From positions 1 to 56,345 of the forward strand of contig CAIWAN010000085.1 in NCBI GenBank assembly GCA_903910705.1: a DNA stretch of 56,345 bases. The letters run 5' to 3'. How positions within the stretch are numbered: position 1 is the stretch's first letter; every line of letters begins with the position of its first letter. The position numbers and the translations under genes are program-made. The notes under the pieces were generated by a model. The model searched no databases and was not told where the DNA came from. It worked only from the letters and a program-made list of their open reading frames with translations. This stretch comes from an uncultured Candidatus Marinamargulisbacteria bacterium. GTDB lineage: Bacteria; Margulisbacteria; Riflemargulisbacteria; GWF2-35-9. Of this stretch, positions 35,087 through 43,554 are shown piece after piece.

Positions 35087-36696
35087 TCCCTCAACCCCAA
35101 CACTGGCTTATAAAACTGTCCAATCCACACTTTGGAAGTAGCAATTATTCCTTGTGCAATAAGCGAATCGATTTGTTCACAGACATCCTCCTGAGTATCG
35201 CCTCGCAAGGCTCCGTAACTCTTAAGTTGGTTGTGCTTATTCTCAAAGATTTTTTTGTTCTTACTACCCATTAAGATACCAGAAATATAGAGTTTTCCGT
35301 AAGGAATGCTCAGCTCATTGATACAGGCAACAACAGACGTAGCATATTTATCGATTGTTGGTTTGCCACTATCCAGATTATCTTCATGAATGATTTTGTC
35401 TTTGACTAGCTCCCAAAAAACATCCAGTTCTTTGTTGATGATAATCTCATGTTGGGCAATAGCATTGAGCATAAAGATACCCTCATACGTTCTGCATCGA
35501 CTGAGGGCGACATAGAGTTGCCCAGGTGCAAAGGCTGAAACGGCCGTATCTAAAAGGACTCGGTCATAGGTCTGACCTTGGCTTTTGTGAATGGTAATTG
35601 CCCAGCCAAGCCGAACGGGCAACTGCTTAAATTCACCAGTGACGTCCTCTTTAATGGCCTCGTCGACCACTTCATATTTGAGTCGCTGCCACGTTTGATA
35701 GGCCACTTGGAGTTCGGCATCCTTGCAAAGAACAACGAGGTGTTTCGCTTCGATTGCTTTAATAATTCCGATATCCCCATTCACCCATTGCCTCGCTTCA
35801 TCGTTCTTAATAAAAAGGACTTGAGCACCCACTTTTAACCTCAATACTTTTTCGGTGGGATAGTCTCCCTCTGGGAAGTCGCCACTGATCTCAGCGGTAA
35901 ACTCATGTTCCGAGGAAGGGAGCTTGGCGAGACGCTCCTCATTGTGTTTGGTTGCCAGTTTATTGGTGGTGGTTAGCGTGATATACGGTTCGGGAATGGA
36001 TGCTTTTGAGGCGACAATCCGCTTATCGAGCACCTCGCCTATCTTGTCACCATACTCATAGACACGAATGTTGTTCAGCGACTCAACCCATGCTTCGTCC
36101 TTTTGGCGATAAACCGTTGAGAGCTCAATGACGTTAAGTTGATCTGACTCTGTTATTTCCTTAAACACCCGTGAGTTAAAAAAATAGTGCCCTTTGTAGT
36201 TGTTTTGCTTAAAAACGATTTCTTCTTCTCGTCTCACCACCGGAGGAAGTTGATAAATATCCCCAACCATCATGACTTTGACGCCACCAAACGCAACATC
36301 AGACCGGTTTCTGTTTATGCGTAAGGACCTATCAATCCCATCGAGAATGTCTGCGCGAACCATCGAGATTTCATCAATGATGAGCAGGTCGATCTTTTTA
36401 TAAACCCCTGTTTTCTTTGCTTTTGAAATATGGGTAACATCAATAAATCGTGGCGGAAATTTGAAGAAGGAATGTATCGTCTGTCCACCGACATTGATAG
36501 CAGCGATCCCCGTTGGCGCGACCACAACCCATTTGTTTTTGTAATGTCGCTTCAGGTAGGCGATAAACGTCGATTTTCCTGTGCCGGCTTTACCATGGAT
36601 AATGATCGACTTGTTGGATTGCTCAAGGATTTTAACAATCTTTTCAAACGAAGTGGTGTCAATATTTGTCTGAACCACAGGCTTTTGTTCAAACAT
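35083..36696 (-). CDS. Pif1/RecD-like superfamily 1 helicase with a C-terminal winged-helix-like region
   Basis: Motif I is HGKAGTGKSTFIAYL (~residue 35-48), followed by VVAPTGIAAINVGGQTIHSF, motif II LLIIDEISMVRAD, motif III MMVGDIYQLPPV, and late motifs TIHKSQGQTYDRVLLD and LYVALSRCR. This is the Pif1-like SF1B type, which unwinds DNA 5'-to-3'. The C-terminal ~60 residues (LKSYGALRGDTQEDVCEQID) resemble a RecQ-C-terminal or HRDC-like helical module, which is inference. The gene starts 5 bases after the type ISP stop and its stop overlaps an exonuclease I remnant, so an ancestral restriction-helicase-exonuclease operon is likely. Confidence 0.9.
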   Translation of the reverse strand: MFEQKPVVQTNIDTTSFEKIVKILEQSNKSIIIHGKAGTGKSTFIAYLKRHYKNKWVVVAPTGIAAINVGGQTIHSFFKFPPRFIDVTHISKAKKTGVYKKIDLLIIDEISMVRADILDGIDRSLRINRNRSDVAFGGVKVMMVGDIYQLPPVVRREEEIVFKQNNYKGHYFFNSRVFKEITESDQLNVIELSTVYRQKDEAWVESLNNIRVYEYGDKIGEVLDKRIVASKASIPEPYITLTTTNKLATKHNEERLAKLPSSEHEFTAEISGDFPEGDYPTEKVLRLKVGAQVLFIKNDEARQWVNGDIGIIKAIEAKHLVVLCKDAELQVAYQTWQRLKYEVVDEAIKEDVTGEFKQLPVRLGWAITIHKSQGQTYDRVLLDTAVSAFAPGQLYVALSRCRTYEGIFMLNAIAQHEIIINKELDVFWELVKDKIIHEDNLDSGKPTIDKYATSVVACINELSIPYGKLYISGILMGSKNKKIFENKHNQLKSYGALRGDTQEDVCEQIDSLIAQGIIATSKVWIGQFYKPVLGLRE

Positions 36697-36701
36697 TAGG
36701 G

Positions 36702-39700
36702 TTATGAAACCTTGTCGAAGTTAATGGGGGGCAACGCCTTTACAATATCGACGGTTTGAACACTGAGATGGATGACGCTGAGCAGTAAATCCAAAATATA
36801 GCGGGGCTTTTCGACTTCCTTAGCCCAATCGTTAGGGTCATTCTTGATGCCACTGTCTTTGTCGGTTGTGATTTGATAGCGTTCCATAATCCAGTCAATC
36901 GCACTTTTTCCATTGACGATGTATTCATAGGCTTTGTCAGGGATATGGCTAATGGTGATGTGGCTGTTATAAAAGATGGTGTCCTTTTGGCCTTTTTTTG
37001 GATAGCGCATCTTTTCAACCCAGTAATTACCCGATTCATCGTCATCGACAACCACCTCGGGGTACGGGGCAACAGATTCATAATTAAGATGAAGATCGGC
37101 GAGTTTGCGGCCTGCTTTGCTAAACGCCCAAAAGTCTCGGACATCCTCAACAAGCGGAAGACGTGGCAGCATTTTCTTTAAATCATTGGCAAAGGTTTCA
37201 CGATAATCAGGGCTATGGAGGATGCCATAAACATAATAGAAAATATCCTCTTTGCTAATTTGGGTGCCATAGGTCTTATGGGCACGTTCAAAGATAAAAT
37301 CCGAAACACCATCCCGCCGAATATAACCACTCTCACTGGGTTTATCAAATAAAGTGAGTATTTGGGAGGGCTGTTCCTCATAGTAGTAAAGAGGAAAGCA
37401 TTGCCCATTGAATTGAAGCTGAACATCTGGGATACAACTTGTTAATATCACGGAGAAATCTTTACTTCCGCCAATGCCTGATACACAAATGACAAAATTC
37501 TTTGTAGTGACTGTTGGAAAAAACTCTTTCATTTGTCCCCGACGATGAATCATTTTATCTCCAGAATATAAGTTCTGCTTAAAAAATGGACGATAAACAC
37601 CAGTCAAAATACTGTTAGGTTCAAACTTTACAATATTTCCCCTCTCCAAATTTGAAATTAGACTACTGGTCCAGCTAATTATTTTTGAATCAGTATTAAC
37701 AAAGTCCTTTGTATCAAGTTTTGAACTTTTTAATTTCGTTTCCTTATAATCAGCCACTTGTTGATTGAAAAAAGAAACCATATTCTCCATGTTTTTCTTA
37801 AGGGTATTCTTTAAAGAGTTATAAACCCATACGTCTCGACCCGTTTCGTTTCCTCTTGAATTAACTACAAAGAATGACGAAGTCTTGGCATCAAACTTCT
37901 TTTCAGATTCAATAGGTATAAACATTTCAAAAGAGCTATTTCGGAGGCTTATCCAATCGCCCTCATTATTCGGTTCCAGCACTTTCCACGACAAACCACT
38001 ATTATTAACGGATCTTGTTTTTTTTATGATTTCGAGTTTTTCTTCTCGGCTTAGGTAATCCCCGATATCATGATAGTGAATCGTTGCCTTTGTGTTTGTT
38101 TTATGGGGATTCTTGACCAATAAGGTTATCGAAATAGGGGTTCTTGAGCCTCCACCAAACACATTCCCTGCCTCTTTTTGCCTAAGAGCACCGCTTGTTC
38201 TTGCATTCCCACGCAAATTAAACACCCAAATACTACTAAATTCTGTTTCAAGACACTTTCGAAAACCATCCGCACTATTTCCATCCAACCACGCCCCATT
38301 CGAAACGAAACAAATAATGCCGCCATCTTTATCTAGGCGGTCCGTACTCCAACGAAAGGCTTTAATGTATGCATCATAGAGTGATTTATTAAGCCCAGCT
38401 TTTGATTCTTTTGCATAAGTTTCAGCAATTCTACTACCTAATTTAGGGTAAGATTGATTCTGTGCATTATCATTCGCACTTTTTTGACCAATAGAATACG
38501 GGGGATTGCCCATAATGACGCGAATAGGTGCCTTCTTTTGTGCGACCACCCGCTCCGAATTTTGTGGAAATATTTCCGACATCAACGCATCGGTGCCATC
38601 GGTTTCACCCAGTTGAAAGGTATCCGTTAAACATATCCCATCAAAGCTCTTGTATTCACTATCTGAACCCATGATGTCATGGTAGGCATTCTCAATATTG
38701 ACGGCAGCAATATAATACGCGAGCAACACGATTTCATTCGCATGAAGCTCATGGGTATATTTTCGTTGCAGGTCTTTTTTATCGATCAACCCACTTTGAA
38801 GCAACCGCGTAATAAACGTCCCCGTCCCAGTAAACGGATCAAGAATATGAACATTCTCATCACTGATACTGCGCCCAAACTCTTGCTTTAGGACATCATT
38901 CACCGAATGAACGATAAAATCGACCACCTCAACCGGCGTATAAACAATGCCCAACTGCTCCACCATTTTTGGAAAGGCGGTTTTGAAAAACTTATTATAG
39001 AGCTCGATAATAATGTGTTGCTTGCCTTCCGCATTATCAATGCCTTCGGCACGCTTACGGACCGAATCATAAAACTTATCCAAAGTCTCGGTGTCTTTTT
39101 CAACAACCTGCGCTTCGAGTTTATCAAGGATGGTCTGCATACTAATTGAAATGGGATTGTTCTTTACAAAGGAATACCCCTCGAACAACGCCTCAAATAC
39201 GGGTTTGGTAATGATATGCTGGCCTAACATTTCGATGGCCTGTTGCTGCGTTATGGAGGGATTGATATTTTGTTGCAACCCTTTCAAGAACAAGCTGAAC
39301 GCGTGTTTATGCTCTCCCTCATTTTCTACTATATGTTGAATCCGTTCGATTTGCCGCTCGGCAATCTCGGCAACGCTTTTGGCCCATTGTTCCCAATACA
39401 GTCGATCGCCCACCTTTTGAACCATCTTGGCATAAACAACGCTTTGCAGTTCTTCAAATTCAAGGCGCATTTGTTTAGTCACTTCTTTTTGTTTATGCTC
39501 TTCGCTCGGATTAACCGGAACCGCGTCGCCATTCTCATCAAAGGTATAATCGGGCCTGCCGACTAGGATATTGTCGGGCTTCTTGTGATTGAGTTCGATC
39601 TTATTCACGGTGGCATTAAAGCGGTCATCATGGGCACGTAACGCGTTCAGGACCGTCCAAACGACACGATATCGCTCATTGTTATCCAATGCTTTGTTAG

Positions 39701-41570
39701 CCTCGACTTCGTTTGAGACCAAAACCGGAATGATGATATAGCCATACTTTTTATTCGGCGATCGTCTCATGACACGCCCGACGGATTGAACCACATCCAC
39801 TTGAGAATTTCTGGCGGACAGGAACAGAACCGCATCAAGGGAAGGAACATCAACACCTTCACTTAAACAACGGACATTGGTAAGGACTCGGCATTCCTGG
39901 CTGTCCTCTTTTAACCAACCCATGAGCTCGTCCCGTTGGGGAGCCGACATCGTCCCATCAATGTGCTTTGAGCCGACATGCACCATTTTCTCTTGCTTTT
40001 CAGGTGGCAACTCGTTGATATAGAGGGTGCTCGTTTCGTTAAAGCTATCTGTAATGTTTTTACTGCTCGCAATGCTTTGGCAGAAGGCAACGGCTCGCTT
40101 CATCGGGTCAGGGTCGCTGTCCTTTATTATTCCTTCATCGCCTAAGATTTGCTTTGATAAGGCATTGATGCAGCCAATCAATTTAGAGGCATCATCGGCA
40201 TTAATTTCTTGATTGTCTTTATTCGCAATCATCCGTTGAATCGAGGGGGGAACGTCTTTATCGCTAAGGGTCAGAATCAGGACTTTGTAGTCGGCAAGCA
40301 AGTCTTTTTCGACCGCTTCACCAAACCCAATTCGATAAATCTCTTCGCCATAAATACCAACATCATCCATTGAGCAAAGGATGGCCTCATTCATCGCCGC
40401 TTTGCTTTTGCTGTCATCGCTGTATAGTCGTGGCGTTGCGGTCATATATAATCGCTTCTTGGCTTTAATAAAGCTATCATCATGGACTTTGATAAACGCC
40501 GACTCATCATCTCCCGATAGGGTCACGCCTGTTGTACGATGGGCTTCATCGCAGATAATGAGGTCAAAAATACCGTCCATTTCTTGTGAGGCTGTCATTC
40601 GCTTTTGTGTTCGAGAAATAACCTCGATACTTTGATAGGTAGAAAAGACGACGGTTAACCCTTTTCTTCCCTTACTTTTGATATGCCGAAATTGGGAAAT
40701 AATATTTTCGACACTGGTACTCGCGGGCAACGCCAAATCAATTACACTAAAGGCATCGATATCGGGGTTTTTGTGTTTCTTTCGAGACACCTCGGAGTCG
40801 GAGCATATGCAGATCGCATTAATGGGGTCGTGGGCATCCGCACACCATTCCCGAAGCGTTTGGCCCAAAAGCGAGATCGAGGGAACCAGAAAAAGAATGA
40901 GGCCCTTTCCATCGGTTTCATTCTCTGCGATCCGAAGTGACGTGAAGGTTTTTCCTGTTCCACACGCCATAATCAGTTTTCCGCGGTTCGACGTGTTGAA
41001 GTGTTTATTGGCTTCGTTCAAGGCCGTAAGCTGGTGAGGTCGCAATTGCTTCTTAGCAACCCGAGATGGTTCACCAAAGATTCCGGCGTCTAGCTTCTCC
41101 CAATCAACCGATGCATCCTGTAAATTGTGGAGGTTAATTCTATTGAAGGGAGGGTTTTGATTAATGATTGCTTCAGCCGCATTCGCCCCCCAGTTATTGG
41201 TGGTGGAGATCCATAGCCGACACGCAAATCGTGTTCGCTCTCCCTGCTCATTCTTAAATTCTCGGCTCGATGTAGCAAGGAAAGAATCTAAACTTCGTTT
41301 ATCAATCGTTGAATCGGCTTGGTAACACTTGCATTGCACCGCCCAGTACTCACCATCAAACGTAAGTGCAACTAAATCGATCCCCGTATCTTGCCCGCCG
41401 AGTTCACTTCTTGCAGGGAATTCACTCCACAGCCAAACGGTTTTGATAAGAGGGGTATACGTTGGGTCTGTCAGCAGGAAACCCTGCATTAACCTTTCGA
41501 ATCGATCCCCTTTGTCAGCCTGTGAAAAAGAAAGTTTGCGATGCTTGTCTAGGATTTGGTTAAAGCTCAT
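36702..41570 (-). CDS. Type ISP (single-polypeptide) restriction-modification enzyme
   Basis: One ~1622-aa chain combines nuclease, translocase and methyltransferase, as in LlaBIII/LlaGI. Residues ~60-90 hold an Mrr-like PD-(D/E)xK site (GGQDTGIDLVALT then WAVQCKCYQ). Residues ~195-650 form an SF2 motor (MACGTGKTFTSLRIAEN, IICDEAHRTTG, YMTATPRLY, SVGRVMRRSP). Residues ~900-1100 form an N6-adenine methyltransferase with ILDPFTGTGTFITRLLQS and NPPYSIGQKS. The C-terminal ~500 residues should be the target-recognition domain. All motifs are intact and the frame is unbroken, so it is probably active. The ORF track uses a TTG at 41579; the ATG at 41570 (MSFNQILDKHRKLS) is more likely. These enzymes cut unmethylated DNA after two converging motors collide. 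Confidence 0.93.
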   Translation of the reverse strand: MSFNQILDKHRKLSFSQADKGDRFERLMQGFLLTDPTYTPLIKTVWLWSEFPARSELGGQDTGIDLVALTFDGEYWAVQCKCYQADSTIDKRSLDSFLATSSREFKNEQGERTRFACRLWISTTNNWGANAAEAIINQNPPFNRINLHNLQDASVDWEKLDAGIFGEPSRVAKKQLRPHQLTALNEANKHFNTSNRGKLIMACGTGKTFTSLRIAENETDGKGLILFLVPSISLLGQTLREWCADAHDPINAICICSDSEVSRKKHKNPDIDAFSVIDLALPASTSVENIISQFRHIKSKGRKGLTVVFSTYQSIEVISRTQKRMTASQEMDGIFDLIICDEAHRTTGVTLSGDDESAFIKVHDDSFIKAKKRLYMTATPRLYSDDSKSKAAMNEAILCSMDDVGIYGEEIYRIGFGEAVEKDLLADYKVLILTLSDKDVPPSIQRMIANKDNQEINADDASKLIGCINALSKQILGDEGIIKDSDPDPMKRAVAFCQSIASSKNITDSFNETSTLYINELPPEKQEKMVHVGSKHIDGTMSAPQRDELMGWLKEDSQECRVLTNVRCLSEGVDVPSLDAVLFLSARNSQVDVVQSVGRVMRRSPNKKYGYIIIPVLVSNEVEANKALDNNERYRVVWTVLNALRAHDDRFNATVNKIELNHKKPDNILVGRPDYTFDENGDAVPVNPSEEHKQKEVTKQMRLEFEELQSVVYAKMVQKVGDRLYWEQWAKSVAEIAERQIERIQHIVENEGEHKHAFSLFLKGLQQNINPSITQQQAIEMLGQHIITKPVFEALFEGYSFVKNNPISISMQTILDKLEAQVVEKDTETLDKFYDSVRKRAEGIDNAEGKQHIIIELYNKFFKTAFPKMVEQLGIVYTPVEVVDFIVHSVNDVLKQEFGRSISDENVHILDPFTGTGTFITRLLQSGLIDKKDLQRKYTHELHANEIVLLAYYIAAVNIENAYHDIMGSDSEYKSFDGICLTDTFQLGETDGTDALMSEIFPQNSERVVAQKKAPIRVIMGNPPYSIGQKSANDNAQNQSYPKLGSRIAETYAKESKAGLNKSLYDAYIKAFRWSTDRLDKDGGIICFVSNGAWLDGNSADGFRKCLETEFSSIWVFNLRGNARTSGALRQKEAGNVFGGGSRTPISITLLVKNPHKTNTKATIHYHDIGDYLSREEKLEIIKKTRSVNNSGLSWKVLEPNNEGDWISLRNSSFEMFIPIESEKKFDAKTSSFFVVNSRGNETGRDVWVYNSLKNTLKKNMENMVSFFNQQVADYKETKLKSSKLDTKDFVNTDSKIISWTSSLISNLERGNIVKFEPNSILTGVYRPFFKQNLYSGDKMIHRRGQMKEFFPTVTTKNFVICVSGIGGSKDFSVILTSCIPDVQLQFNGQCFPLYYYEEQPSQILTLFDKPSESGYIRRDGVSDFIFERAHKTYGTQISKEDIFYYVYGILHSPDYRETFANDLKKMLPRLPLVEDVRDFWAFSKAGRKLADLHLNYESVAPYPEVVVDDDESGNYWVEKMRYPKKGQKDTIFYNSHITISHIPDKAYEYIVNGKSAIDWIMERYQITTDKDSGIKNDPNDWAKEVEKPRYILDLLLSVIHLSVQTVDIVKALPPINFDKVS

Positions 41571-41579
41571 GAATACCAA

Positions 41580-42019
41580 GTATAAGGGAAAATACTTATT
41601 TAAAGAAGCAACAGCATTTAAGACGTAAGAACAAGTCCTTTAATTTATGTTCCTCTAACCCAACACAAAAACGACATCATTTCAGACTGGACGGCCTCCC
41701 GTTTTTCTGGTTTTCCCGTGGGCCCATATTTCAACGTGGTTTAGAGCCTATGGCTCTAGGCTCAAGGAGGCAAAATATGGGCAGTAGTTCAGTTCGACAA
41801 GCTCACTGCAAGCTTGGCTCACTACGAGCAAAAAGCAGTGCGTGTGTAGCAGTGGCGTCATCGGTGACGCAAAAGTTTATTGGCGTTATCGGTTCTCGCT
41901 CGCTCCCGCTTGAGTGGGCGGCACAGTTCGCGGTACATTAATTTCAGTCTCTCTCCGTCACCGCAAATGTTTGAGACGAGACTGAGCCTAGAAAACCACT
42001 CTTACCAAAACCAAAAAAG
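41580..42019. other. Non-coding stretch rich in short inverted repeats, upstream of the type ISP gene
   Basis: I see no convincing gene here. It contains GAGCCTA-TGGCTC-TAGGCTC (about 41742-41761), a hairpin. It also contains AGTTCGACAAGCTCACTGCAAG (41791-41812), a motif type that recurs between genes in many bacterial genomes. Short ORFs on the plus strand (for example 41750-41941) have no recognisable protein features. The promoter of the minus-strand type ISP gene should lie near 41575-41640, but no clear boxes stand out. Confidence 0.45.
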
Positions 42020-42059
42020 CCTCCCCTCGATCAGGGGAGGTGCCGAAGGCGGAGGGGTT
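42020..42059. repeat. Dispersed palindromic repeat, copy 2
   Basis: CCTCCCCT-CGATC-AGGGGAGG forms a perfect 8-bp stem and is followed by TGCC-GAA-GGCGGAGGGGTT. This matches the layout of copies at 4620, 47407 and 50815. It ends exactly where serine-recombinase-like coding sequence begins, so the start codon of that gene has been replaced by the repeat. Confidence 0.8.
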
Positions 42060-42147
42060 CCGTGTCGCCCTCTATATCCGTGTCTCAACGGAACGTCAGG
42101 CCAACGAGGGCGATGCCGAAACAAGCCTTTTATCGTCAAGGCGTTGA
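42058..42147 (+). pseudogene. Remnant of a serine site-specific recombinase N-terminus
   Basis: The frame reads RVALYIRVSTERQANEGD, the conserved beginning of large serine recombinases, including the catalytic serine in the motif YxRVSTxxQ. After GD it runs into the 51-bp flanking repeat and stops at 42147. There is no start codon, because a palindromic repeat precedes it directly. It marks a former integrase or resolvase next to tRNA-Val at the end of the restriction island. Confidence 0.75.
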
Positions 42148-42233
42148 AAAGTGCGACGAGGTCAATTGTGGGCACGTGCCCACAATTGTTTTAGATATTT
42201 CGGCCCTGTCAATTGTAGAGACGTCTCTACAAT
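42117..42233. repeat. Right flanking repeat of the defence island: 51-bp direct repeat plus two palindromes
   Basis: 42117-42167 is identical to 33476-33526. It leads into the perfect 26-bp palindrome CAATTGTGGGCAC/GTGCCCACAATTG (42163-42188). After a 23-base spacer comes a second perfect palindrome, ATTGTAGAGAC/GTCTCTACAAT (42212-42233). Each palindrome is preceded by GTCAATT or a close match. CTTTAAGGTCTTTCCAATGGTCGCT follows, matching the left copy with small changes. Confidence 0.8.
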
Positions 42234-42346
42234 CTTTAAGGTCTTTCCAATGGTCGCTAATCGCTTGCTGCCGCGCGCGCTCGCTTGGCTTCGAGCCCCA
42301 GTCATCATCAGAGTTTTGGTGTTGAAAGAGAAGTTGAACGTCTTCG

Positions 42347-42423
42347 TGGTGGGCGGTGGGGGGCTCGAACCCTCGACCCCGTGCGTGTGAAGCACGTACT
42401 CTAGCCAGCTGAGCTAACCGCCC
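42347..42423 (-). tRNA. tRNA-Val (anticodon CAC)
   Basis: The minus strand folds as a 77-nt tRNA. The acceptor stem is GGGCGGT/ACCGCCC, the anticodon stem CGTGC/GCACG with loop TTCACAC (anticodon CAC, valine GUG codons), the T-arm GAGGGTTCGAGCCCCC-type with GTTCGAG, and an encoded CCA end. Its 3' end faces the defence island, the usual orientation for an integration target. Confidence 0.93.
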
Positions 42424-42447
42424 TTGAAAGTCGCATCATTATACAGT

Positions 42448-42468
42448 CCTTCCCTCACCAAGGGAAGG
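42448..42468. repeat. Dispersed palindromic repeat, truncated copy 3
   Basis: CCTTCCCT-CACCA-AGGGAAGG is the hairpin core of the dispersed family without the following TGCC...GGCGGAAGGG part. It lies between tRNA-Val and the M20 peptidase stop codon, and may act as a transcript 3' end for the peptidase. Confidence 0.75.
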
Positions 42469-42469
42469 C

Positions 42470-43552
42470 TCATGCCTCCGCAATGACCGCCAAAAGAAAC
42501 TCCGTTGCTTTGACCATATCGGATATGTTGATCGTCTCCTCGAGAGTGTGAACCTTATTCATCCCGCTCGCGATGACAGCGGTGGGGATGCCAAAGACGT
42601 TGAAATAGTTGGCGTCACTTCCACCGCCTGTGGCTTTTAATAACAGAGGGACATCGGTTCGCTTGGCCGCGCGGGTACAGAGGTCAATAAGAGTTGTGTT
42701 TTGGCTAATGTCAAAGCGATTATACTCGCGTGTCGAGGTAAAGATCACGTCGGCTCCAACGGAACGAACCTCTCTGTAGAAAATGGCTCTAATTTTTTCG
42801 ACCAGATAGGTCAGCTTGTCCTCATCGTGACTTCGGGCTTCCCCTTGAACGGTCACTTCGGCGGGGATGATATTGGTGGCGACGCCTCCGCTGATGATAC
42901 CAACATTCGAGACCGTCTCGTCGTCGATGCGCCCGAGGGGCAGGGCGGCGATGGCTTTACTCGCTGCCACGATGGCATTGATGCCCTTTTCGGGTTCGAT
43001 CCCTGCATGGGCGGCCTTACCTTTGATAGTGGCCGTAAACTTTTCATGAGAAGGCGCTTGTGTGACCACCGTGCCGATGGCTCCATCGGTATCAAGGACA
43101 AACCCAAAGTCTGCTTTTAGCGAGGATAGCGCCCGCACGCCTTGAACGCCGATCTCTTCCTCAACAGAAAAAGCGAGGATCAATGGGGGGTGAGGAAGCG
43201 CGGTTTCTTTTATAATATGGATGCCTTCGAGGATCTCGGCAATACCCGATTTATCATCGCCGCCAAGGATCGTCGTCCCATCTGAAGTAATGACGTCACC
43301 GTTCACCACGGGTACAACGCCACGCCCAGGTTTGACAGTATCCATGTGTGCGGATAATAGCAGGGTCGGCCCTTGCTTCGTCCCGTCGATGCGGACGATG
43401 AGATTCCCTTTGGGGTCGATCTGGGACGCAAACCCAAACGGGGCGAGCTGGTCGAGGATGTAGGCTCGGACGCCGTCCTCATTACCCGATTCGCTGTCGA
43501 TTTTAACGAGATCAAGGAAACGATTGACCAGTCGGGTGTTGTTGATGGACAT
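42470..43552 (-). CDS. M20 family metallopeptidase (peptidase T-like)
   Basis: This 360-aa protein has the M20 metal and catalytic motifs: LSAHMDTVKPG, ILGGDDKSGIAEILEG, the catalytic glutamates in AFSVEEEIGVQG, the dimerisation-domain histidine in GKAAHAGIEPEKGINA, and GGGSDANYF near the end. PepT-like family members cleave tripeptides or related amide substrates with two zinc ions. A strong AAGGAGG before the ATG lies within the end of copA, whose stop codon ends 2 bases upstream, so the two are co-translated. The link between a copper pump and a peptidase is probably only operon packing. Confidence 0.93.
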   Translation of the reverse strand: MSINNTRLVNRFLDLVKIDSESGNEDGVRAYILDQLAPFGFASQIDPKGNLIVRIDGTKQGPTLLLSAHMDTVKPGRGVVPVVNGDVITSDGTTILGGDDKSGIAEILEGIHIIKETALPHPPLILAFSVEEEIGVQGVRALSSLKADFGFVLDTDGAIGTVVTQAPSHEKFTATIKGKAAHAGIEPEKGINAIVAASKAIAALPLGRIDDETVSNVGIISGGVATNIIPAEVTVQGEARSHDEDKLTYLVEKIRAIFYREVRSVGADVIFTSTREYNRFDISQNTTLIDLCTRAAKRTDVPLLLKATGGGSDANYFNVFGIPTAVIASGMNKVHTLEETINISDMVKATEFLLAVIAEA

Positions 43553-43554
43553 GA

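Noticed and set aside
41880-42325. Small overlapping plus-strand ORFs between the type ISP gene and tRNA-Val
   Set aside because: They are translations of repeats, palindromes and the recombinase remnant; no frame other than RVALYIRVSTERQ resembles a protein.
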